Translations under genes and position numbers: made by a program
DNA from: Spirochaetales bacterium
GTDB taxonomy: Bacteria > Spirochaetota > Spirochaetia > DSM-27196 > SLAA01
Direction: 5' to 3'
Assembly (NCBI GenBank): GCA_007126415.1
Contig: SLBH01000303.1
Span: 1-5,959, forward strand
Length of the DNA stretch: 5,959 nt
Part shown: in pieces, positions 1-5,176 of the stretch
How the letters are laid out: each line of letters starts with the position of its first letter
Position numbering within the stretch: position 1 is the first letter of the stretch
The notes under the pieces: generated by a model
The model's input: the letters and a program-made list of their open reading frames with translations, nothing else
Told to the model about the DNA's origin: nothing
The model's database searches: none

Positions 1-173
1 ACCGCCACGCGAACATAAACGACGGCGAGATCCCGAGCGGCGATCTGTCGTATTTCTTGAATCGCCCCGAGATCGAGTCGCTGCCGTTGATTCTCGAGGT
101 GCCCGGAATCGAGAATGACGGCCCCGATCTCGAGAACGTGCGCCGTCTCCGAAGGCTCGTTGCGGAAGCGTAG
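1..173 (+). CDS. nfo: Endonuclease IV (AP endonuclease), C-terminal fragment
   Basis: This is the last 56 codons of a gene cut by the window edge; the first complete codon is at position 3 and the stop is TAG at 171-173. Endonuclease IV cleaves DNA 5' to abasic sites in base excision repair, using three zinc ions in a TIM barrel. The fragment opens with RHANINDGEIPSGDL, which matches the family's DRHENIGEGxIG signature; its His (codon 6-8) corresponds to a zinc ligand. LPLILEVPG follows, where the Glu at 96-98 corresponds to the last zinc-binding Glu of the family (in LILET). The tail NVRRLRRLVAEA is a typical closing helix. The catalytic core lies outside the window, so completeness cannot be judged. 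The next gene starts 21 bp downstream on the same strand, so the two may be co-transcribed. Family assignment is by motif recognition. Confidence 0.85.
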   Translation, partial: RHANINDGEIPSGDLSYFLNRPEIESLPLILEVPGIENDGPDLENVRRLRRLVAEA

Positions 174-194
174 CGCGAGCGTGGTGCGCAGCCT

Positions 195-2168
195 ATGACT
201 GCAGCGTTTTTGTCGCCCAAGCTGGCGGTGCTGCTCGCGGGTGGGCTCGTGTATCTCGCCGTTCGACGAACCTACCCTGAGCGGTCGCAACACGTGATCG
301 CAGCGCTGCTACTATCGGCCGTGCTGCGCGATCTGGCTTATGCGGTGCTGGGGCTCTATCCGCTCTTGGTGATCGGCGATATCGGGCTGTTGCTCGGTCT
401 TGCGTACTGGCTGCGCGCAGCCGGCGGGCGTGGCGGCCTTTGGTTTCGCCCCGGTATTGGGTACCTGCTTCTCGTTCTCGGGGTAGTGCTTCTCGAGGTA
501 ACAACTCCCGGGGTGCCACGGATGGTGTATCTTGTGCCGCTTGTCGGTGCGGTTGCCGGGCTGATCGGTTGGTTCTACGATGCGGTGTCCGACTCGGTCG
601 AGAACGCGCGCATCATCGGCGAAGCCCGTGCGCCGGTCTGCTTGGGGGTTTTCTACGGACAGGCCGCGCTCGCGGTTCTCGGACACCACTCCGCGATCGC
701 TCAACTCGTTATCTATCCGCTGTTTTATCTGATCCCGGTGGTGGTGTTGCTGAGGTACTTCGAGCTCGGTCGGCAGAGAAGCATCGAGCAGATGCGCGCA
801 ACGCGGCTCGAGAACGAGAGTCTGTTCGCGTTTATGCGGCGCGTCGCCGGTTCGTTCGGCGACCGCGTTGAGCTCGAGTCCACGCTCAACGTCATCCTTG
901 CCTCGGCGATGGAGGATACCGCAGCGGACGGGGGTTCGGTGTGGTTGCTCGACGGGTCGTCGCAAACACTCTCGGTGCGGGCCGTCGAGGGCGTGTTCCC
1001 GCCCCCGCACGAAGTGCCGGAGGCGGTAAAAAAAAAGGCGCAGACCTTTGAAAGCTACCTAAGGTCGCTCTCGATTCGCGTCGGCGAGACCGCGATCGGG
1101 CAAGCGGTTCAGGATAGAGTCGCGATCTACGTGGCCGATACCACCGCCGACCCGCGCTTTCGAGCCAACTCAGACCGCGACGACCTGTTGTTCATCAGCT
1201 CGTTTGTCGCGCTGCCGCTCGTTATCGGTGAGCGCGTGCGCGGCGTGCTCGCGCTCGTCAAACGGCGCCCCGGGATTCGGTTCTCGGAGCGCGATTTCGA
1301 ACACCTGCGCACCTTCGCCGATTACGCGGCGCTCACGATCGAGCTCGTGGCAACCTACCTCGAGCTGCTCGAGAAGCGGGAGGTTGAGCGCGAGCTCGCG
1401 GTCGCCGCAAGCATACAGCGGCAAATGGTGCCGGAACGCTTGCCGGGGAGCGCGCGCGCGGAGTTCTCGGCCTACGCCCTGGCGGCGCGCGGGGTCGGCG
1501 GAGACTACTACGATGTGTTTGAGCTCGACGAGCGCCGCGTGGCGGCGATCGTATGCGATGTGGCCGGGAAAGGCGTCCCGGCGGCGCTGGTGATGGTGAT
1601 GGTCCGCACAGCGATTCGGCTCATCGCGTCGGCCGAGCGAGACAGCGGGGAGACCCTCGGCTTGATGAACGAGGCGCTGGCGCAGCAGATGGAGGTGGGC
1701 CATTACGCCACGATAGGGTTCTTCATTTACGACAGCGACAAGCAGGTGCTACAGTACTCCAATGCCGCGCATCACCCTGTTCTCGTTTACCACCGCGATC
1801 GAGACGAGTTGCTGGAGTACGACACCGAAGGCCTTCCCGTCGGGATCGAACGCGGAGTACAATATCCTACGCGCGAGATTTCGGTGATGTCCGACGATCT
1901 GGTGGTCATGTACACCGACGGCCTTACCGAGGCGCGTAACAACCGGGGCGAGCAGTTCGAAGCCAGGCGCGTGTTTGATACCGTCGCTCGCTCGGCGCGC
2001 GCCGGAAGCTTCGGCGGAGCCGCGGACCGGGGCGTCGCCGGCAATGAGGCGCCGGGGCCGGCATGTGCTCAGGATATACGCGACGCGCTCCGCGACGAGC
2101 TGACGCGTTTCGTCGGCGGCGCTCGACAGCACGACGACCAGACCGTGTTGGTGATGCGAGTGCGCTGA
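195..2168 (+). CDS. Membrane GAF-domain SpoIIE/RsbU-type PP2C serine phosphatase
   Basis: A 657-residue protein that probably dephosphorylates an anti-anti-sigma (STAS) protein in response to a signal. Residues 5-190 hold about seven hydrophobic segments (near 7-24, 33-52, 55-74, 86-103, 109-128, 147-163, 168-188). A GAF domain spans about 225-385 and a short helical linker 385-410. The SpoIIE-type PP2C domain fills 410-657, with metal-binding motifs GGDYYD (435-440), CDVAGKGVPAAL (454-465), YTDGLTEARN (573-582) and DDQTVLVMRV (647-656). All expected acidic residues are present, so it should be active. Oddities are a Gly/Ala-rich insert near 602-625 and an A9 run at 1028-1036. ATG 195 is the only good in-frame start, but it lacks a clear Shine-Dalgarno sequence. 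The STAS gene 18 bp downstream is the likely substrate. The signal sensed by the membrane or GAF part is unknown. Confidence 0.93.
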   Translation: MTAAFLSPKLAVLLAGGLVYLAVRRTYPERSQHVIAALLLSAVLRDLAYAVLGLYPLLVIGDIGLLLGLAYWLRAAGGRGGLWFRPGIGYLLLVLGVVLLEVTTPGVPRMVYLVPLVGAVAGLIGWFYDAVSDSVENARIIGEARAPVCLGVFYGQAALAVLGHHSAIAQLVIYPLFYLIPVVVLLRYFELGRQRSIEQMRATRLENESLFAFMRRVAGSFGDRVELESTLNVILASAMEDTAADGGSVWLLDGSSQTLSVRAVEGVFPPPHEVPEAVKKKAQTFESYLRSLSIRVGETAIGQAVQDRVAIYVADTTADPRFRANSDRDDLLFISSFVALPLVIGERVRGVLALVKRRPGIRFSERDFEHLRTFADYAALTIELVATYLELLEKREVERELAVAASIQRQMVPERLPGSARAEFSAYALAARGVGGDYYDVFELDERRVAAIVCDVAGKGVPAALVMVMVRTAIRLIASAERDSGETLGLMNEALAQQMEVGHYATIGFFIYDSDKQVLQYSNAAHHPVLVYHRDRDELLEYDTEGLPVGIERGVQYPTREISVMSDDLVVMYTDGLTEARNNRGEQFEARRVFDTVARSARAGSFGGAADRGVAGNEAPGPACAQDIRDALRDELTRFVGGARQHDDQTVLVMRVR

Positions 2169-2177
2169 CACGTTGTT

Positions 2178-2184
2178 AGGAAGG
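2178..2184 (+). promoter_or_regulatory. Ribosome binding site of the STAS gene
   Basis: AGGAAGG lies just before ATG 2187 in the 18 bp gap after the phosphatase stop. It supports this start and separate translation initiation within a shared transcript. Confidence 0.65.
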
Positions 2185-2186
2185 GT

Positions 2187-2537
2187 ATGGAGATAAGGGT
2201 TGAACGCGGCGAACAGGCGGGCGTAATCCGGGTCAGTGGTGATGTCGACCTTTACCATTCGCATCGACTCAAGGACGCCCTGACCGAGCTCGCCGGCGAA
2301 GCGAGCTCGGGTATCGTGCTCGATCTCGGCGGGGCAACCTACATTGATTCCAGCGGCGTCGGTGTCTTGATTTACGCCAAATCGTTGTGCGGCAAAAACG
2401 GCATACCGCTGCGTATTGTTAACCTCTCCGACCCGGTGCGCAAAGTACTCGAGCTTACCAAGCTGATGTCGTATTTGCCGCTTTCCGACAGCGAGGCCGG
2501 CGAGATCAGAGAGCTCGATGACCAAAACGGCGCGTGA
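2187..2537 (+). CDS. STAS-domain anti-sigma factor antagonist
   Basis: A 116-residue single-domain protein of the SpoIIAA/RsbV family. Such proteins bind an anti-sigma kinase when unphosphorylated, releasing the sigma factor or another output; the kinase phosphorylates a conserved serine and a PP2C phosphatase removes the phosphate. The sequence shows the expected order: a first strand, the GDVDLYHSHRLKDAL strand-helix, the strand IVLDLGGATYID, and the phosphoacceptor loop DSSGVGVL with Ser55 directly after Asp54. The strand LRIVNLSDPV and helix VRKVLELTKL follow. Length is normal for the family. It sits 18 bp behind the membrane PP2C phosphatase, which is the obvious partner. No RsbW/SpoIIAB-type kinase is encoded in the window. 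A role in general stress, motility or envelope control is possible but cannot be told from this sequence. Confidence 0.93.
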   Translation: MEIRVERGEQAGVIRVSGDVDLYHSHRLKDALTELAGEASSGIVLDLGGATYIDSSGVGVLIYAKSLCGKNGIPLRIVNLSDPVRKVLELTKLMSYLPLSDSEAGEIRELDDQNGA

Positions 2538-2569
2538 ACGCGGCGAGCAAAAACCGGCGCTCAAGGATG

Positions 2570-2597
2570 TTGACGATCGCCGCTGATGGTGTACATT
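2570..2597 (+). promoter_or_regulatory. Sigma70-like promoter for the J-protein/GerMN unit
   Basis: TTGACG (2570-2575) and TACATT (2592-2597) match the -35 and -10 consensus at 5/6 and 4/6 positions, separated by 16 bp. They lie in the 85 bp gap between the STAS stop and the J-protein start. The -10 sits in a locally AT-rich patch, unusual for this GC-rich window. A start near 2603-2605 would give a leader of about 20 nt containing the strong ribosome binding site. This is inferred from sequence only. Confidence 0.55.
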
Positions 2598-2605
2598 TAC
2601 TAGTA
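2598..2605. repeat. Short palindrome TACTAGTA at the predicted transcription start
   Basis: A perfect 8 bp palindrome lies directly after the predicted -10 element and overlaps the expected +1. It could be half of an operator or a chance palindrome. No second copy or longer dyad is visible around it. Confidence 0.3.
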
Positions 2606-2612
2606 GGAAAAC

Positions 2613-2620
2613 GGAGGAGG
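2613..2620 (+). promoter_or_regulatory. Strong ribosome binding site of the J-protein gene
   Basis: GGAGGAGG, 2 bp before ATG 2623, has two overlapping GGAGG-type cores; the upstream core gives normal spacing. It is the strongest Shine-Dalgarno sequence in the window and fixes this start. Confidence 0.8.
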
Positions 2621-2622
2621 CT

Positions 2623-3423
2623 ATGAAGGAGCGCACGCATTACGATGTGCTCGGTGTGCCGCGCGACGCCGACTCGCGGCAGATCAAGAATGCCTATCGC
2701 GAAATAGCCAAAGAGCACCACCCCGACAGGGGTTCGGGCGGCGATCGGGAACGCTTCCACGAGGCGCAGGAGGCGTACGAGGTGCTCGGAGACCGCTGGA
2801 ACCGGGAGCGCTACGACTCCGAGCTGGCCGGTCAGGAGCTCAACCGAAACGCGCGCCCGGTCGGACCGGACGGCGTGTTTTTCACCGGGTTCGGTGGCGG
2901 GTTCCATGCCGACAGGCCACGTGCGCGCTCGGGCTCTTTTTCGGAGTTCGATTCTCTCTTTGGTTCGATCCTCGAGGAGCTGTTCGGCTCGTCGGCTGAT
3001 GTCTTCACTAGCGATGCTTTCGTCGATGATCGGTTCTCCGCCGCCGGCGGCTTCGATGATCTCGAGAGCCGTATCCGCTTCGGGTCCGGGGAGGCCGGAA
3101 GGGCGTCCGGTGGGGCCGGCGGCGGAACACCGTTTGTGAAACTGCGCGTGGCGTTGTCGCCCGAGGAAGTTACGCACGGCGTCGATGCCGAGGTCGAGAT
3201 CCCGGTTCGCGGCTCGTGCCCGCGCTGTCGCGAGCTCGGCTCGTGGGGCGGGCGTTTCTGTCCGGTCTGCGGCGGCGCGGGCGCGGTGGAGCGCACGGAT
3301 CAATACACGCTCGAGATTCCGGCCGGCACGCCGCACGGCGCTCGCCGGCGCTTCTGGTTGGAGGAGGGCGGTCTGCAGACCGAGGTGCAGGTCACGGTCG
3401 TGCACGAGCGACGCATGCGATGA
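2623..3423 (+). CDS. Truncated DnaJ-like J-domain co-chaperone with a half zinc finger
   Basis: A 266-residue protein that should stimulate ATP hydrolysis by a DnaK-type Hsp70 through its J domain (about 5-69), with the essential HPD at 33-35. A Gly/Phe-containing linker spans about 80-168 (GFGGGF, then several Phe/Ser/Asp-rich stretches). Residues 170-198 resemble the first part of DnaJ C-terminal domain I. A zinc module follows with only two CXXC motifs, CPRC (199-202) and CPVCGGAG (213-220), where canonical DnaJ has four. YTLEIPAGTPHGARRRFW (228-245) resembles the return strand of domain I. The protein then ends, lacking domain II and the dimerisation region; DnaJ is usually about 375 residues. 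It is probably a specialised J-protein rather than the main DnaJ. It has its own promoter and overlaps the next gene by 4 bp. Confidence 0.9.
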   Translation: MKERTHYDVLGVPRDADSRQIKNAYREIAKEHHPDRGSGGDRERFHEAQEAYEVLGDRWNRERYDSELAGQELNRNARPVGPDGVFFTGFGGGFHADRPRARSGSFSEFDSLFGSILEELFGSSADVFTSDAFVDDRFSAAGGFDDLESRIRFGSGEAGRASGGAGGGTPFVKLRVALSPEEVTHGVDAEVEIPVRGSCPRCRELGSWGGRFCPVCGGAGAVERTDQYTLEIPAGTPHGARRRFWLEEGGLQTEVQVTVVHERRMR

Positions 3424-4010
3424 AACGCCGGACGATAGTATTACTGTTTGGGCTTGTGGCGTTGACCGTGATCGTCGCGCTCGTTGTGACGCTGGTGCTG
3501 CGGTCCCAGCCGGCGGCTGTAGAACCACCGGCCGAGGAACGGTTCGGTGAGCGCGCCGTGGAGCTGTATTTCTCCAACATTCAGCGCGACCCGGATGCGG
3601 TCTGCGACCGCGTGTTTGCGGTGGAGCGAACGGTGGCGGCCGATATGCCCAAGGTGGAGGCAGCGCTCAGGGCTCTGCTCGCGGGCCCGTCGTCGGAGGA
3701 ACGCGCGCTCGGCTACTCCTCGTTCTTCTCATCCGCGACCGCCGGCGCGGTTCGGGCGGTGCGAACCTCCGGCGATACCGTATACCTCGACCTTCGCGAC
3801 AGCCGGGAGGCGCTCTCCGGAGCAAACTCGAGTTGTGGCTCGGCCGCGCTTCTCGCCCAGCTCGAACGCACCGCCGCCGCGAACGGTGATTACTCGCGCG
3901 TTATCGTGGCGTTCGATGGTGATCCGGAGCCGTTCTACGAGTGGCTGCAGATCGGCTGTATTCCTGAGAACGAATACTGCGACGCAGAGCCCTTTGAGCG
4001 GGAGTCGTGA
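3420..4010 (+). CDS. Membrane-anchored GerMN-domain protein
   Basis: A 196-residue protein with a basic start (MKRR) and one hydrophobic segment (about 6-27), so it is probably anchored with its C-terminus outside the cytoplasm. No lipobox cysteine is present. Residues 46-168 match the GerMN pattern: VELYFSN, a charged strand (DRVFAVERTV), the helix VEAALRALLAGPSSEERALGY, the strand GDTVYLDLR, a helix with LLAQLERTAA, and the strand SRVIVAFDG. GerMN domains occur in spore germination GerM and in envelope proteins of non-sporulating bacteria; their biochemical role is poorly defined. Four cysteines (62, 139, 180, 187) lie in the exported part and could form disulfides. The start is chosen at ATG 3420, which overlaps the J-protein stop as ATGA and places the membrane segment at the N-terminus. 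Open frame continues upstream to 3216, but that part is out-of-frame J-protein sequence. Confidence 0.85.
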   Translation: MKRRTIVLLFGLVALTVIVALVVTLVLRSQPAAVEPPAEERFGERAVELYFSNIQRDPDAVCDRVFAVERTVAADMPKVEAALRALLAGPSSEERALGYSSFFSSATAGAVRAVRTSGDTVYLDLRDSREALSGANSSCGSAALLAQLERTAAANGDYSRVIVAFDGDPEPFYEWLQIGCIPENEYCDAEPFERES

Positions 4011-4017
4011 GCGAACG

Positions 4018-5088
4018 CTACTCGGCAGCGGTGGTTCGGTTGCGGCCGAGCTGCTTGGAGCGGTAGAGGGCGGTATCGGCGCGCTTCACGAAATCGCTGA
4101 TCGTAATGTCGCGCTCGGCGTCGAACTCGGCGATGCCCGCCGAGATCGTAACGCTGATGCGAGTACCGTCGTACTGTGTGATCTGGCCGGCGACCGATTT
4201 GCGGATGCGCTCGGCGATCTCCCAGGCCGTGGCTTCGTCACTCTCGGGTAAAAGCACCGCAAACTCCTCGCCGCCGTAGCGTGCCGCTACGTCGTTCTGG
4301 CGAACGCTGTTGCGAATGGCCTCGGCAACGGTCTTGAGAACCTGATCCCCCACGTTGTGCCCGTAAGTGTCGTTGACGGTTTTGAAGTGGTCGATATCGA
4401 GAAGCACCAACGAGAACGGGTGGCGATGCTCCTGATTCCGTATCTCGGTGATGCTCGACTCGAGAGAGTGACGCAACTTGAGCCTGGTCATCATGTCGGT
4501 GTGCGAGCGCTCGAACAGCACCGAGTTGCTAATCGCAATTCCGGCGAACATCGCGACCGCGAGCAGGTAGTCTTGTTCCTTGGCGGTGAACGGCGTTCCC
4601 TCGATCCGCTCTGCCAACACCAGCACGCCGTGCAGCTCGCCTTTCGCCTGTACCGGAACCAGTAACTCCGGCTCGAGCCGCGCGACCGAGTGCGGCAGAC
4701 CAACGGTACGCTCCAGTTCCTGGGGCGTGAAACAGTGAGGGTGCTCGCTCATGAATCGATAGAGCGGCTCATCGGCGCCGATTCGATACTCTATGGTGTG
4801 GTCGACATCGAATCCGATGTAATTGCGGTGCAACACCAGATCGTCGCAGCCGATCTCTTTGCGCGTGAAGATCCCGGTGCGCAGCACCTGTATCTGCCCG
4901 ACGCAGATATGCAGGATCGCGTCGATGAGATCGTGGTACTCGAGCGTAGAGTTGAGGCTCTTGCTGATCTCCAAGAGTTGGCGCAAGTCAAAGACCTCTC
5001 TCTCGAGGTCTTCGCGCGTGGCGGGCTGTTTCTCGGAATCGTCGTTATTCTTCATTTTCGGCACCGACGCGGTGGAGTCGCACTGCAT
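4018..5088 (-). CDS. GAF-GGDEF diguanylate cyclase
   Basis: A 356-residue soluble protein predicted to make cyclic di-GMP from two GTP. A charged, helical N-terminus (about 25-45, EDLEREVFDLRQLLEISKSL) leads into a GAF domain (about 45-193). The GGDEF domain spans about 197-350, with LLDIDHFKTVNDTYGHNVGD (229-248), active-site YGGEEF (271-276) and the closing region ADTALYRSKQLGRN (337-350). RQND (263-266), five residues before GGEEF, is a correctly placed RxxD inhibitory site, so product feedback is likely. There is no EAL domain and no membrane segment. The start is uncertain: Met1 (5088) has no properly spaced ribosome binding site, and Met12 (5055) is an alternative. The gene lies 88 bp downstream of the aminopeptidase on the same strand and converges with the GerMN gene 7 bp away. 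The GAF ligand is unknown. Confidence 0.93.
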   Translation of the reverse strand: MQCDSTASVPKMKNNDDSEKQPATREDLEREVFDLRQLLEISKSLNSTLEYHDLIDAILHICVGQIQVLRTGIFTRKEIGCDDLVLHRNYIGFDVDHTIEYRIGADEPLYRFMSEHPHCFTPQELERTVGLPHSVARLEPELLVPVQAKGELHGVLVLAERIEGTPFTAKEQDYLLAVAMFAGIAISNSVLFERSHTDMMTRLKLRHSLESSITEIRNQEHRHPFSLVLLDIDHFKTVNDTYGHNVGDQVLKTVAEAIRNSVRQNDVAARYGGEEFAVLLPESDEATAWEIAERIRKSVAGQITQYDGTRISVTISAGIAEFDAERDITISDFVKRADTALYRSKQLGRNRTTAAE

Positions 5089-5091
5089 CCT

Positions 5092-5097
5092 ATCATA
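5092..5097 (-). promoter_or_regulatory. Possible -10 element for the diguanylate cyclase gene
   Basis: On the minus strand TATGAT lies 3 bp before Met1 of the cyclase, in the only AT-rich patch of the spacer. No TTGACA-like -35 is seen 16-18 bp upstream and no extended -10 TGn is present. If used, transcription would start near 5085, making Met12 (5055) the more plausible translation start with a leader of about 30 nt. Confidence 0.25.
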
Positions 5098-5110
5098 AGG
5101 ATCGGCCGCA

Positions 5111-5173
5111 GCGCCTCCGGGGTTTAGCCGGCGCCCGGAGTTTAGGCCGCGCCCGGGGGCTTAGCCGGCAGCG
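5111..5173. repeat. GC-rich imperfect tandem repeats with inverted repeat
   Basis: About three imperfect copies of an 18-19 bp unit run through the spacer between the aminopeptidase and cyclase genes: 5122-5139 (GTTTAGCCGGCGCCCGGA), 5140-5158 (GTTTAGGCCGCGCCCGGGG) and 5159-5173 (GCTTAGCCGGCAGCG). A more degenerate copy lies upstream at 5103-5121. Within the block CTCCGGG (5115-5121) and CCCGGAG (5134-5140) form a perfect 7 bp inverted repeat with a 12 nt loop, and GCCGGC occurs twice (5127, 5164). No T-tract follows the stem on either strand, so a standard intrinsic terminator is not supported. A transcript attenuator, protein-binding site or slippage-derived repeat are all possible. Confidence 0.6.
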
Positions 5174-5176
5174 TCG

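Noticed and set aside
312..1010. Minus-strand open frame of 232 residues opposite the phosphatase N-terminus
   Set aside because: It is the antisense shadow of a membrane domain, with His/Arg/Gln-rich composition and no motif.
2545..2562. GAGC/GCTC stem as a terminator after the STAS gene
   Set aside because: It has only four base pairs and no following T-run, so it is too weak to support a terminator.
1749..2636. Minus-strand open frame of 295 residues spanning the phosphatase 3' end and the STAS gene
   Set aside because: It runs antisense across two well-supported genes and shows no family features.
3216..3419. Upstream extension of the GerMN frame
   Set aside because: It overlaps 204 bp of J-protein coding sequence out of frame and would bury the membrane anchor; ATG 3420 with the ATGA overlap is better.
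2506..3528. Long minus-strand open frame of 340 residues opposite the J-protein gene
   Set aside because: It is antisense to a gene with clear J-domain and zinc motifs, its translation is rich in Arg, Ala and Pro with no recognisable domain, and GC-rich coding DNA commonly leaves the complementary frame open.
4690..5127. Plus-strand open frame of 145 residues opposite the cyclase N-terminus
   Set aside because: It is antisense to a clear GAF-GGDEF gene, with no ribosome binding site and no recognised family.
5115..5140. Intrinsic terminator after the aminopeptidase gene
   Set aside because: The 7 bp stem is real but no T-tract follows it on the minus strand; it is recorded as part of the repeat block.
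5111..5173. CRISPR array
   Set aside because: The units are 18-19 bp, imperfect and directly abutting, without spacers, and no cas genes are present.
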